DNA from: GCA-002708315 sp963676635
GTDB lineage: Bacteria > Bacteroidota > Bacteroidia > Bacteroidales > F082
Direction of reading: 5' to 3'
Assembly (NCBI GenBank): GCA_963676635.1
Contig: OY781105.1
Coordinates: 3,348,001 to 3,412,000, forward strand
DNA: 64,000 nt
This document shows positions 29,413 through 38,028 of this stretch, piece after piece. Made by a program: the position numbers and the translations under genes. The notes beneath the pieces were generated by a model. It was not told the origin of the DNA, searched no databases, and worked only from the letters and a program-made list of their open reading frames with translations. Every line of letters begins with the position of its first letter. Positions within the stretch are counted from its first letter, which is position 1.

Positions 29413-31671
29413 ATGAAAAATATTTATTCAATTCTAATTTTGTCGTTGGTACTTTCTACAGTAGCTCTTTTCGGACAAACAAAGATATATACCCCTAAAC
29501 TGAGAGCTCCGGAGAGCCAGTCTGTAAATCAGATGCCAAACGTTATTCTTGATTGGGATGCCGTTACAGGTACTACCCCTGATGTACAATATGAATTATA
29601 TCTGGATTTTAATCCTGATTTTACTGATCCGGTAATCTTTGATAAAACGGATGTTACTGCAAAGAAAATGGATGACCTGCTTTTTGGCGGTACATATTAT
29701 TGGAAAGTTCGTGCCTGGGAAGGTGAAGAAGTTTCTGACTGGTCGGAAGTATGGAGCTTTTCTGTTTTATGGACTGTACAGCTGGATAAACCAAATGATG
29801 GAACTGAAGTATATGCTAATCCTAATATTAGCTGGGATTCATTAGGTGGTGTTGATGGTTATCAGATGCAGGTGGATACCGCATATGCATGGTCACATGA
29901 AAATTCAGGTGTTGACGTAGATCTTAATGGAACTGCTGTTATGGATGATCAGATGTGGGTTGTTGGTGCTGAAGGAATCATTTTGAATTATCAGAGTGGA
30001 AGCTGGGTTACTGTTGAATCTGGAATTGCTACTGATCTGAATGATATTTGCTTTATTAGTGCTGACAATGCTTATGCTGTAGGTGACGATGGCGCTATCC
30101 TTAATTATAATGGTACTACATGGACTTCTGTTGATGATCCAAGTATTACTGTAAATATTAATGCTGTTGATTTTATCGATGCAAATAATGGTGTTCTGGT
30201 AGGCGAAGGTGGTATGGTTGCTATATACTCTTCAGGTACTTGGAATGTTGCTAGTACTGGTGATGATAAAAATCTTAATGATGTTGATATGCTAAGTACA
30301 TCATCAATATGGGCTTGTGGTGAATCAAGTGTTGTTGTTAATTATGATGGATCTGAGTGGTTTGTTAATGAGATTGGATCTAAAGATTATTTTGCTATTG
30401 ATATGATTAGCGATATTGAAGGTTGGGTAGCTGGTAAAGATATTTATCGTTATAATGGTGTTCTTTGGTATGAAGAAGAATCTAACACAACGAAACAAAT
30501 AAACGGGCTATCTATGTCTGGAGCTAACAGTTATGCTGTTGCTGATGATGGCGTTATCCTCCTTTATACAGGATCATGGGACGTTGTTACTTCTGGTGTT
30601 GATGAAGACCTTCTTGGGGTTGATATGAGTTCTGACAATGGTTTGATTGTTGGTACTTCGGGTACTATTATTCAGAAGGTAGATGAAGGTTTTAATAGTT
30701 CTTTTCTAGAGAATATTGCAATTCCAGCTGATTCAAATAACTGGGATCTTAGTAACTTGCTTTTCGGTCAAACTTTCTATTACAGAATCAGAGCTTATCA
30801 TGGCACTGATACTTCAAACTGGTCAGGTGTTAAAACTATTACTACTTATCCAACAGTATATTTAGATACTCCTGAAGATGGTGAAATTGTTGACCTGGAA
30901 GTTGATTGTAAGTGGTCAGAATATAATGGCGTTACTAACTATTTGCTTCAGGTATCTTCTGACGAGGCATTTACTAATCCTAATACATATAATGAGCAGT
31001 CTTATACTGCTACTATTATAAATCCAGCATTTGGTAGAACTGGATATTGGAGAGTTGCTGCTCAGCATGCTGAGGATATTTCAGAGTGGTCGGAAGTTAG
31101 ATCATTTAACGTAATTAATACTGTTGCACTTGCTTCTCCTGAAAATGGGGCTACAGACATTGCAAGCTGTCCTCTCCTCCAGTGGGAGTATATTTATGGT
31201 GCAAGTGGATATGAAATTTGGGTTGATACTGATCCTTCTTTCCCTGAACCTTCAGTTTCTACATCTGATACATCTGTATTGCAATGTGCTACTCCTTATG
31301 AAAAGGGAACAACTTATTACTGGAAAGTGCGTGGTAAATCAGGTAGCTCTCAAACTTTGTGGAGTGATACATGGGACTTTACTACTGAAGGTGCTATAGG
31401 TATTGTTGAAGTATTTAATTCTGATGCTGTTAATATTTACCCTAATCCAAGTGATGGTGAATTTAATATCTATTTGAATAGTGTTGCAAATGAGGATTAC
31501 TCTGTGAAGGTTATCGATATTAGCGGAAGGATTATTTGTGAATTCAATATTGCTTGTCAGTCAGGAAGTAATCACATTACTTATACTTTAAATAATGCTG
31601 AGAGTGGCACATATAATGTAGTTATCTCCAATGGAACAGATATTGTTACTAAACGACTAATTTTGAATTAA
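29413..31671 (+). CDS. T9SS-secreted protein with fibronectin-like and Ycf48-like repeats
   Basis: Secreted protein of 752 residues from the ATG at 29413. The open frame reaches a TTG at 29392, but the signal peptide MKNIYSILILSLVLSTVALF starts at the ATG. Residues ~30-125 and ~440-665 contain three to four fibronectin-III/Ig-like modules with the FGGTYYWKVRAWEGEEVSDW pattern (ending in -WSEVWSF and close variants). Inserted between them, ~150-430, is a propeller of repeats such as WVVGAEGIILNYQSGSW and AYAVGDDGAILNYNGTTW, like the Ycf48/photosystem-stability fold. The last ~80 residues (NIYPNPSDGEFNIYLNSV to TKRLILN) form the T9SS sorting domain. The cargo role is unknown; binding or adhesion is a guess from the domain types. 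Confidence 0.87.
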   Translation: MKNIYSILILSLVLSTVALFGQTKIYTPKLRAPESQSVNQMPNVILDWDAVTGTTPDVQYELYLDFNPDFTDPVIFDKTDVTAKKMDDLLFGGTYYWKVRAWEGEEVSDWSEVWSFSVLWTVQLDKPNDGTEVYANPNISWDSLGGVDGYQMQVDTAYAWSHENSGVDVDLNGTAVMDDQMWVVGAEGIILNYQSGSWVTVESGIATDLNDICFISADNAYAVGDDGAILNYNGTTWTSVDDPSITVNINAVDFIDANNGVLVGEGGMVAIYSSGTWNVASTGDDKNLNDVDMLSTSSIWACGESSVVVNYDGSEWFVNEIGSKDYFAIDMISDIEGWVAGKDIYRYNGVLWYEEESNTTKQINGLSMSGANSYAVADDGVILLYTGSWDVVTSGVDEDLLGVDMSSDNGLIVGTSGTIIQKVDEGFNSSFLENIAIPADSNNWDLSNLLFGQTFYYRIRAYHGTDTSNWSGVKTITTYPTVYLDTPEDGEIVDLEVDCKWSEYNGVTNYLLQVSSDEAFTNPNTYNEQSYTATIINPAFGRTGYWRVAAQHAEDISEWSEVRSFNVINTVALASPENGATDIASCPLLQWEYIYGASGYEIWVDTDPSFPEPSVSTSDTSVLQCATPYEKGTTYYWKVRGKSGSSQTLWSDTWDFTTEGAIGIVEVFNSDAVNIYPNPSDGEFNIYLNSVANEDYSVKVIDISGRIICEFNIACQSGSNHITYTLNNAESGTYNVVISNGTDIVTKRLILN

Positions 31672-31698
31672 AGAAACATTAATTTTCAATATAAAAGG

Positions 31699-31725
31699 GC
31701 ATTCCGTTTGGAGTGCTTTTTTTTT
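31699..31725 (+). terminator. Terminator of the T9SS cargo gene run
   Basis: The stem GCATTCC / GGAGTGC with loop GTTT is followed by nine T. It starts 28 bases after the stop of the preceding gene. Confidence 0.88.
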
Positions 31726-31912
31726 GTGATTGACGATTCAATGTATTGAAGGGGATTGTAATAAATGTATGTATCCTTTGCGGAGTTAATGGTTATAAAT
31801 GGTGTTTTTTGCGAAGCTTGTGTCGCGTGGTATCCTAATATATGATATTTCTAACTTAAGTGCTTGTCTATATTCAGAAGTGTTCTTCTGAGATGTTTAG
31901 GTTAAAATAATG

Positions 31913-32689
31913 TTAGTACTTATTATATCTCTGCCCGAATAATAGACTAATATAAAAAGTAGGGAAAAATATCTGATTCTCCGATGAAGCCATAATTGTA
32001 AGCCCTGTTGGCGTAATGTCTATAGCAGCACCTATTTCAACTGATTTAATTTTTGTATTGCGTTTTCCAAATTCAAAGTTAAGACCTGTTTTGATGTCAA
32101 GGCCCGGGTGTACTTTAGTTTCATCTAATCCGTCAGAAAATGGTGCTCTTCCAAAAATATATGTTGTACTGTGTTGTTGTGGATCGTATTGCTCTGGTTC
32201 AATCTCTGAGTAATAACCGTCTCCGTCAGGGTCTTTCCACACGTACAGATAATATGGTTTTGCAATGCCCAGGCTAAATCCTCCACCATAAAGCCAACGC
32301 ACCTCAACACCTCCCCAATAAGGTTTTCTGTTAAGAAGTTTTTTCCATACAATATTAGCTCTTAGGAAAAATGCATCATTCATTTTTCCAAATACGAAAC
32401 GTTTTGAGTTTGGATAATCAGTAACAAGGTAAATTTGCTTGTACGCTTTCATTGTAACGAATTCAAATTCCAGCATACGTGTTTTAAAAATAGACAATCG
32501 TTTACCAGTCCGAAAATTTATTCCAAAACCAAGATTGTGTGCGACAGCACCAAAAGTTCTTTGCTTGTTATACAGAATTTTGTTTTCCAGCGAGTCTACA
32601 GGCTCTTCAGTATCAAATTGTCCAAATAAGGGAAAACTGACTACGAAAGTCAGTGTGAAAAGAGTCAGTATGTATAAGATTCTTTTCAT
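31913..32689 (-). CDS. Predicted outer-membrane beta-barrel protein
   Basis: Envelope protein of 258 residues from the ATG at 32689. The frame is open further upstream, but the signal peptide KRILYILTLFTLTFVVSF (then PLFGQ) starts here. The rest alternates aromatic and polar residues in the manner of short beta-strands (for example GVEVRWLYGGGFSLGIAKPY) and ends SLLFGQRYNKY, with an aromatic C-terminal residue as in outer-membrane barrels. I recognise no named family. It lies 56 bases after the small lipoprotein gene on the same strand and is probably in one operon with it. Confidence 0.7.
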   Translation of the reverse strand: MKRILYILTLFTLTFVVSFPLFGQFDTEEPVDSLENKILYNKQRTFGAVAHNLGFGINFRTGKRLSIFKTRMLEFEFVTMKAYKQIYLVTDYPNSKRFVFGKMNDAFFLRANIVWKKLLNRKPYWGGVEVRWLYGGGFSLGIAKPYYLYVWKDPDGDGYYSEIEPEQYDPQQHSTTYIFGRAPFSDGLDETKVHPGLDIKTGLNFEFGKRNTKIKSVEIGAAIDITPTGLTIMASSENQIFFPTFYISLLFGQRYNKY

Positions 32690-32745
32690 ATCCGTATGTT
32701 CTACTATTCTGGCTATTGCCCGAAGGAATGCCAATATAGAATGTT

Positions 32746-32874
32746 TTAATACTTCGTTTCCTTTTGATATTTATGATTCTCCCCGTAAGCAGCACATTTG
32801 TTTGATGACTTACAAGAACTGGCTGCAATTGCAATAAAAAACGCAACAGTGATGAGGATAACAACTTTTTTCAT
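32746..32874 (-). CDS. Small lipoprotein, 42 residues
   Basis: A 42-residue reading frame starting MKKVVILITVAFFIAIAASS, followed by a cysteine at residue 21 that fits a lipoprotein signal (AASSC). The mature part is only about 22 residues, with the text NKCAAYGENHKYQKETKY. Very short lipoproteins with an NKCAAYGE-like motif occur in other Bacteroidota as far as I recall, but I know of no function. It precedes the outer-membrane protein gene in the same direction. Confidence 0.7.
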   Translation of the reverse strand: MKKVVILITVAFFIAIAASSCKSSNKCAAYGENHKYQKETKY

Positions 32875-32973
32875 AATATTACAGATAAAAATTTTTGCTT
32901 ACGACAAAGAAAAGCAGATTTTAACTAAATAACAAGAATTTTTTAGTTTTATTGTATTAAAATAGGATTTATA

Positions 32974-33651
32974 ATGACTAATATTAAACCATTAATAGAG
33001 AATAGCTGGTTGGAAGTGCTGAGTGAGGAGTTTGGTGAGCCTTACTTTCAGGACCTTAAGCGTTTTCTCGCAGAAGAGAAGTCGAAGTATTCAATTTTCC
33101 CCCCAGGTTCATTAATATTTAATGCATTTAATCATACGCCACTGCCTTCTGTAAAGGCGGTTATTTTAGGACAGGATCCTTATCATGGAACACGACAAGC
33201 GCATGGGCTTTCTTTTTCAGTTCCTGATGGTGTTCCAATGCCTCCTTCATTGAAAAATATCTTTAAAGAAATGTCTGATGATTTAGGCATTGATTATCCA
33301 AAATCGGGTAATCTGGAAAAGTGGGCCGATGAAGGTGTATTATTACTAAATGCTACTTTAACTGTTCGTAGTGGTGTGGCTGGTTCTCATCAGAATCAGG
33401 GATGGGAAAGATTTACAGATAAAGTGATAAGCACTATCTCTGAATTGCGTGCTGGTATTGTTTTTCTGTTGTGGGGGAGGTATGCCATTAACAAGGAGAA
33501 ACTTATTGATCATAGTAAACATTTTGTTTTAAAGGCCCCGCATCCATCGCCTTTATCCGTCTATCGTGGTTTTTTTGGATGTAAGCATTTCTCTAAAGCA
33601 AATAATTTGCTTGAACAAAATGGACTTGAGCCGATTAAATGGGAACTCTGA
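32974..33651 (+). CDS. ung: Uracil-DNA glycosylase, family 1
   Basis: Removes uracil from DNA as the first step of base excision repair in the cytoplasm, 225 residues. The catalytic water-activating aspartate lies in GQDPYHGTRQAHGLSFSV. The uracil pocket reads LLLNATLTVR, and the DNA-intercalation loop HPSPLSVYRGFFG carries the catalytic histidine. The start ATG gives the family-normal length. The gene is transcribed alone, and an array of palindromes lies just past its end. Confidence 0.98.
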   Translation: MTNIKPLIENSWLEVLSEEFGEPYFQDLKRFLAEEKSKYSIFPPGSLIFNAFNHTPLPSVKAVILGQDPYHGTRQAHGLSFSVPDGVPMPPSLKNIFKEMSDDLGIDYPKSGNLEKWADEGVLLLNATLTVRSGVAGSHQNQGWERFTDKVISTISELRAGIVFLLWGRYAINKEKLIDHSKHFVLKAPHPSPLSVYRGFFGCKHFSKANNLLEQNGLEPIKWEL

Positions 33652-33883
33652 GATTAATGATGCAGTTTTGCTATTTTGAACAAGTCTTTATGCTATTTAT
33701 GACTTCAATGGTTTGTCATTATAAGCTGACAAAACACTATTTTCATACGTATGAAATCTAATTTTGATACGTATGAAAAACAAATATGATACGTATGAAA
33801 AATACAACCAATAATCGTCAGTTGGATTAAATGAAAGCAACAATATACAACTGGCAGAGGTTTAAAGTATTCAATACAATTTA
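33652..33883. other. Intergenic stretch between convergent ung and the OmpP1-like gene
   Basis: Apart from the palindrome array at 33743-33798, I see nothing here. No terminator for ung is evident on the plus strand; the hairpin at 33890-33913 has its T run on the minus strand. Confidence 0.6.
33743..33798 (+). repeat. 22-bp-period array with TCATACGTATGA palindromes (locus 2)
   Basis: Three 12-base cores start at 33743, 33765 and 33787, exactly 22 bases apart. They read TCATACGTATGA, TGATACGTATGA and TGATACGTATGA; the first extends to the 16-base palindrome TTTCATACGTATGAAA. The inner core ATACGTAT differs from the GATGCGCATC type by transitions but keeps the pattern ATRCGYAT. Flanks (ACTATTTTCATACGTAT) match locus 3 at 57507-57523. 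Confidence 0.85.
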
Positions 33884-33913
33884 TAAAAAAAGCCGGTAAA
33901 CAATTACCGGCTT
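33884..33913 (-). terminator. Terminator of the OmpP1/FadL-like gene
   Basis: A perfect 10-bp stem (AAGCCGGTAA / TTACCGGCTT) with a 4-base loop is followed on the minus strand by a T run (33884-33890). It lies 42 bases past the stop of the leftward gene. Confidence 0.9.
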
Positions 33914-33955
33914 ATTAGAATCTTTTTGTGTTTAACTTAACGGTAAACAGATTTT

Positions 33956-35626
33956 TTATTTTTTCTTCTTATTTGCGATAGTAATATCTAAACCAACAGC
34001 AAAAGCTATAGTTTCTTTTTCATAAGAATCAGTATAAGGGATTGTTGTTGTTCCATCCATTAAAGTATAATCGTACTCATAAGTTTTCTTTTCATAGCTT
34101 GCCAAATAAGCACCTGCATTAACTCTTAACATGTCATTAATTTTATAGGCACCACCCAATGCAAATGTGTTTGAAGTCAGGCTATAGCTAAGATCAGACT
34201 GGTAGTTTTGATTAACACCTGTATGTGCATGAAGATATCCTGCACTTACGAGGAATTTTTCGTTAATATTGTATTCAAGCCCCACAGCCATTTCCCAGTA
34301 ATTGTTGTCAATTTCCTGAACACCATTCTCTTCTGCCCATTCAACATTTTTGTCAAAATAATTATGATATGACAGTGATATTTTTAATGGATCAATAATT
34401 TGATAGTCGAGACCTGCTGAAAACATTGCTGGAATATCAGCATTTGTTTTTTCACCGTCAGGGAACATGTAAACAGTATTGCCCTGGGCATCAATACCTA
34501 TAGCAAATCCTTTGCCATCAGGTACATCATTAGTAAGATCCATCTTTGTTTCAAACTCATATTTTAACCCAATATTCAATTTGCTGTTAAAGAAGTTAAA
34601 GTTAGCACCAATGAGTGGTGTTAATCCTGTTCCTGTTTGAGTTATATCGCCTTCCTGATCTCCCATAAGATAAGCACCTCCTTCCAGTTGAGCTGATTTT
34701 GCATTAAGTACTTCAGCTCCGCCATAAAATGATTGTTGTGCAACAGCCATATCCATAGCATTAACTTCATCCTGAGTAAATCCTAAACCAACAAGACCTG
34801 TTTGCATTGCAGTTACCTGTTCTGATGATAACACACCATATGCTACAGCCTGATCCCATGTTAATTCACCATAGCCAGCATCTATAATCGGAGTCATGCT
34901 TTCGCCTGTTGCAGTTGCTCCTGCTGCAAGAGTTGCTACTTCGCCTGCAAGTTCGCCCATGAATACATCGGCACGTATATCACCCTCAGTGGTTTCAAGT
35001 GTAATGTCTCTTATATATCCAGTATAATGGTTTACTGCAATTACCTGACGTAGTCCTGCATAAACAGAAATGTTGTCTGTTATTGCATAGCTTACACCTG
35101 CCTGAATTCCCCAGTAAATAGAGGATCCCTCAAATTGCATGTCAACAGAGTATCCTGTAACTGAAGGTGCTCCCGGGACAGCCGGAGTTGAGAATGTAGG
35201 TACTAATGCAGCAATTGGGATTTCCATTGTTGGGATGCCTTTTGAGTAAACAGCACTTCCGCCACCTCCCATAGGAAAGAAACCTGCCGAGAATGCCCAT
35301 TTGCCTGTCTTATAGGCGAAATATACAGATGGGAAAACAGGGGCAGATACTTTGCCGTCAAATGTTTCATGATTTAAATAGGGAAAGGTTGATGTTATGG
35401 GTTTGTCTTGCCATATTGTCTGGCTGTTTGCCGAAATATGAAAACCATCTTCAAGTTTTACTAATCCGGCAGGGTTGAAGTAAACCCCGTCAATTTCAAG
35501 AGTAGCTGATCTTGATAGCATTCTTGACCAAGCAGCACTCTGGTTCGTGTTGTGTACTAATCCGCCGGCAAATATTGTTCCTGTACCCAGCAGAATAGTT
35601 AAAATCATTACTGTAAATTTTCTCAT
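33956..35626 (-). CDS. OmpP1/FadL-family outer-membrane transporter, with insertion
   Basis: Outer-membrane beta-barrel of 556 residues, likely a channel for hydrophobic compounds by family. The signal peptide RKFTVMILTILLGTGTIFAG is followed by HNTNQSAAWSRMLSRSATLE and DGVYFNPAGLVKLEDG, the hatch-domain pattern of OmpP1/FadL/TodX. Barrel strands follow to the C-terminal AFAVGLDITIANKKKK. Residues ~224-320 (for example TWDQAVAYGVLSSEQVTAMQ) look alpha-helical and are not part of the usual barrel. The substrate is unknown. It is a single gene with its own terminator. Confidence 0.86.
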   Translation of the reverse strand: MRKFTVMILTILLGTGTIFAGGLVHNTNQSAAWSRMLSRSATLEIDGVYFNPAGLVKLEDGFHISANSQTIWQDKPITSTFPYLNHETFDGKVSAPVFPSVYFAYKTGKWAFSAGFFPMGGGGSAVYSKGIPTMEIPIAALVPTFSTPAVPGAPSVTGYSVDMQFEGSSIYWGIQAGVSYAITDNISVYAGLRQVIAVNHYTGYIRDITLETTEGDIRADVFMGELAGEVATLAAGATATGESMTPIIDAGYGELTWDQAVAYGVLSSEQVTAMQTGLVGLGFTQDEVNAMDMAVAQQSFYGGAEVLNAKSAQLEGGAYLMGDQEGDITQTGTGLTPLIGANFNFFNSKLNIGLKYEFETKMDLTNDVPDGKGFAIGIDAQGNTVYMFPDGEKTNADIPAMFSAGLDYQIIDPLKISLSYHNYFDKNVEWAEENGVQEIDNNYWEMAVGLEYNINEKFLVSAGYLHAHTGVNQNYQSDLSYSLTSNTFALGGAYKINDMLRVNAGAYLASYEKKTYEYDYTLMDGTTTIPYTDSYEKETIAFAVGLDITIANKKKK

Positions 35627-35813
35627 GTGAATGATATTTTGGTTATAACGTAATAGCTAAAATATGTAATTTTTCATCTGTTTTCATTTTTTCTGTGATT
35701 TTTTCACTGCTGCTGTTTTCTCGCGTGTTGTAATGTTCAATAAATCAGACGTATGTAAAATTATTTATATTTATTAATAACAGTGATTAAATGAGCATTG
35801 TTTATTTAGAAAT

Positions 35814-35843
35814 AAAAAAAGTCCGGCTTAAAGTCGGACTTTT
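35814..35843 (-). terminator. Terminator of the 94-aa lipoprotein gene
   Basis: AAAAGTCCG / CGGACTTTT inverted repeat with the T run on the minus strand, 26 bases past the stop at 35870. Confidence 0.85.
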
Positions 35844-35869
35844 AATAGAAAATAAGTTCTTTTAATTTT

Positions 35870-36154
35870 TTACCATGAATAATCACATGATTCCCATAGC
35901 TTTCGTTCTTGATCTTCTGTTAGGTTTTCAGCTTCCTTTGGAGTGTACTTTTCAGAAGTCTTTTTAAGCATGCAGTCGCAAAACCCTACAGCATCTTCTT
36001 TCTCTACTCCATTAGATTCCATAAACTTAAGACAGCTTTGTGTCCATTTAGTAGTGTCCTCTTTTGTCCAGGTGTCAGCTTTCGAATCGCTGTTACATGC
36101 AGAAGCAATAAATAAAACCAGTATAATTCCGATGGCAAATTTGATCGTTTTCAT
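35870..36154 (-). CDS. Small cysteine-containing lipoprotein
   Basis: A 94-residue protein with the signal KTIKFAIGIILVLFIASAC; the lipid-attached cysteine would be residue 20. The mature part is charged and helical, with four more cysteines, two in a CDC triplet (VGFCDCMLKKTSEKY) and one near the end (WESCDYSW). These could form disulfides in the periplasm. I recognise no family with certainty. It is a single gene with its own terminator and a -7 motif (CAAAGGTA on the plus strand, 36182-36189) upstream, divergent from rdgB. Confidence 0.75.
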   Translation of the reverse strand: MKTIKFAIGIILVLFIASACNSDSKADTWTKEDTTKWTQSCLKFMESNGVEKEDAVGFCDCMLKKTSEKYTPKEAENLTEDQERKLWESCDYSW

Positions 36155-36181
36155 TTGAAATGTTTTTTTACTTTATGAAAT

Positions 36182-36189
36182 CAAAGGTA
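36182..36189 (-). promoter_or_regulatory. -7 element of the 94-aa lipoprotein gene
   Basis: Reads TACCTTTG on the minus strand, a perfect TAnnTTTG, about 28 bases before the start codon. No clear TTG is seen at the -33 position. Confidence 0.55.
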
Positions 36190-36211
36190 CTAAAATATTA
36201 AAGTAATCGAT

Positions 36212-36219
36212 TAATTTTG
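36212..36219 (+). promoter_or_regulatory. -7 element of rdgB
   Basis: TAATTTTG, a perfect TAnnTTTG, 33 bases before the rdgB ATG at 36253. It also argues for that start rather than the upstream ATG at 36217, which would lie inside the element. The -33 element is not clear. Confidence 0.55.
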
Positions 36220-36252
36220 CTCAATTATCGAAATATTTTTAATCTCCAACTT

Positions 36253-36837
36253 ATGAAAGAAATTGTAATGGCTACAAATAATCTGCATAAACTTGAAGAA
36301 ATCAGGCAGATACTAAATGATGAGTATAAAGTACTAAGCTTAGCTGATATTGGTTTTTATGATGATATTGAAGAAACAGGTACTACCTTAAAGGAAAATG
36401 CAGGCATTAAGTCATGGACAATTTTTAACAAATATCATAAAAATTGCTTTAGTGATGATACAGGACTATTGGTTGAAGCTCTTAATGGTGCTCCTGGGGT
36501 TTATTCTGCACGCTATTCTGGTGAGAATGCAACCTTCGATAAAAACGTAACTAAGTTACTTAAGGATTTGGAAGGTATTGAAAACAGACGTGCTGCTTTT
36601 AGTACGGTTGTTTCCTTAATTATTGATAAAAAGGAGTATTTTTTTGAGGGACGTATTGATGGGATTATAACTAAAGAAAGACATGGAAAAAAGGGTTTTG
36701 GCTATGATCCCGTATTTTTACCAGATGGTTATAATGAAACATTTGCAGAAATGTCGGCAGAACTGAAGAATCAAATAAGTCACAGAGGTATTGCTATGCT
36801 TAAGCTTACAAACTTTCTAAGGGACAATGCTTTTTAG
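36253..36837 (+). CDS. rdgB: dITP/XTP pyrophosphatase (RdgB/HAM1 family)
   Basis: Cleaves non-canonical purine nucleoside triphosphates such as dITP and XTP to the monophosphates, keeping them out of DNA and RNA, 194 residues. The motifs are IVMATNNLHKLEEI (substrate-binding N-terminus), CFSDDTGLLVEALNGAPGVY (metal and catalytic aspartates), GFGYDPVFLPDG and SHRGIAMLKL. The frame is open from 36217, but MKEIVMATNN at 36253 is the family start. Its stop codon abuts the stop of the convergent ddl gene with no base between. Confidence 0.97.
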   Translation: MKEIVMATNNLHKLEEIRQILNDEYKVLSLADIGFYDDIEETGTTLKENAGIKSWTIFNKYHKNCFSDDTGLLVEALNGAPGVYSARYSGENATFDKNVTKLLKDLEGIENRRAAFSTVVSLIIDKKEYFFEGRIDGIITKERHGKKGFGYDPVFLPDGYNETFAEMSAELKNQISHRGIAMLKLTNFLRDNAF

Positions 36838-37821
36838 TTAGATGGTGAATAGATTGTCAGTTAGTGTGTTAAACAATTCTTCAGTACTTATATCCATTGC
36901 ATTTGCCTGTTTGGGAACTATACTGGCCTCAGATAATCCAGGAATTGTATTTACTTCAATAAAATAGAGATCATTTTTAGTAAGGATATAGTCAATACGA
37001 ATTAATCCTTTGCATCCCATTTTGTTGTAAATATATGCTGATAGTGTCTTCATATCTGTTTCTTTATCAATATCCAGATCGTATGGAGGAGTAATCTCAT
37101 CAGCAAGGCCTTTAGTGTATTTTGCTTCGTAATCGAAGAACTCATGTTTACTTTTTATTTCGCAAAGAGGTAATACAACAAGTTCATTTTTTCTTTTAAA
37201 TAATCCACATGCAAATTCTCTCCCTTGAAGAAACTCTTCTATTAATATAATATCATCGGTAAGAAAGGCATTGTCGATTGCTTTTGATAAATCTTTTTCC
37301 TTATTAACTTTTGTTACACCAACACTGGAACCACTCCGGGATGGCTTTACAAATACAGGAAGTCCTAATGCTTCTAATATTTCTTTGTTATTGTATTTAT
37401 CTTCTTTTCTTATGGAAATTGATTTCGCAGTTGTAATACCAATGGCATTAACAAACTTATTGCATAGGTATTTGTTGAATGTCAGTGCCGACACATCTGC
37501 GTCGCTTGAAGTATGGGGAATGCCAAGAATGTCAAAATATCCCTGAAGCTTTCCATCCTCACCTGGCGTTCCGTGTATGGCATTGAAAACACCATCGAAT
37601 ACTATTCTTTCGTTGTTGATGAGCAATGAGAAGTCATCTTTGTTTATTTCATGTTTTTCGTTGTTCTGGTCAAGATGATACCAGCTGTCTTTAGTAATTA
37701 CAATAAGATAAGTATTGTATTTTTCAATTGAAAGTTTGCTGGCCACAAGTTTGCCACTTTGTATTGATACATCATATTCACCTGAAAAGCCACCACAAAC
37801 AACTGCAATATTTTTAGCCAT
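36838..37821 (-). CDS. ddl: D-alanine--D-alanine ligase
   Basis: Makes the D-Ala-D-Ala dipeptide of peptidoglycan in the cytoplasm, 327 residues, an ATP-grasp enzyme. Visible parts are AVVCGGFSGEYDVSIQSG at the N-terminus, the ATP-binding loop PSRSGSSVGVTKV, the lid region, and the metal ligands near the end in IRIDYILTKNDLYFIEVNTI and PGLSEAS. It points away from the PASTA protein gene. The two are often neighbours in Bacteroidota, which fits a shared role in cell-wall growth. Confidence 0.97.
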   Translation of the reverse strand: MAKNIAVVCGGFSGEYDVSIQSGKLVASKLSIEKYNTYLIVITKDSWYHLDQNNEKHEINKDDFSLLINNERIVFDGVFNAIHGTPGEDGKLQGYFDILGIPHTSSDADVSALTFNKYLCNKFVNAIGITTAKSISIRKEDKYNNKEILEALGLPVFVKPSRSGSSVGVTKVNKEKDLSKAIDNAFLTDDIILIEEFLQGREFACGLFKRKNELVVLPLCEIKSKHEFFDYEAKYTKGLADEITPPYDLDIDKETDMKTLSAYIYNKMGCKGLIRIDYILTKNDLYFIEVNTIPGLSEASIVPKQANAMDISTEELFNTLTDNLFTI

Positions 37822-37846
37822 AACTTCTGTGTTGTATATATGTGTG

Positions 37847-37854
37847 CAAAGGTA
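37847..37854 (-). promoter_or_regulatory. -7 element of ddl
   Basis: Reads TACCTTTG on the minus strand, 25 bases before the ddl start. No clear TTG is seen at the -33 position. Confidence 0.55.
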
Positions 37855-37942
37855 ATTAGAAATGGTATATAATAATTATTTTGATGACAGCTGTAATGCA
37901 ATAAATTCTGATTTCGTATTTTAAAGAGTTTCCAATAATTTT

Positions 37943-37950
37943 TACTTTTG
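37943..37950 (+). promoter_or_regulatory. -7 element of the PASTA protein gene
   Basis: TACTTTTG, identical to the rRNA and moxR -7 elements, 78 bases before the start at 38029. The -33 element is weak (T-rich, no TTG at 19 bases). Confidence 0.55.
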
Positions 37951-38028
37951 CACCAGATACAATAATTAATGATTTATCAAGTTATGTGTTGTATCAGATA
38001 GATCATAATATTCAGTTAATTAGCAGTA

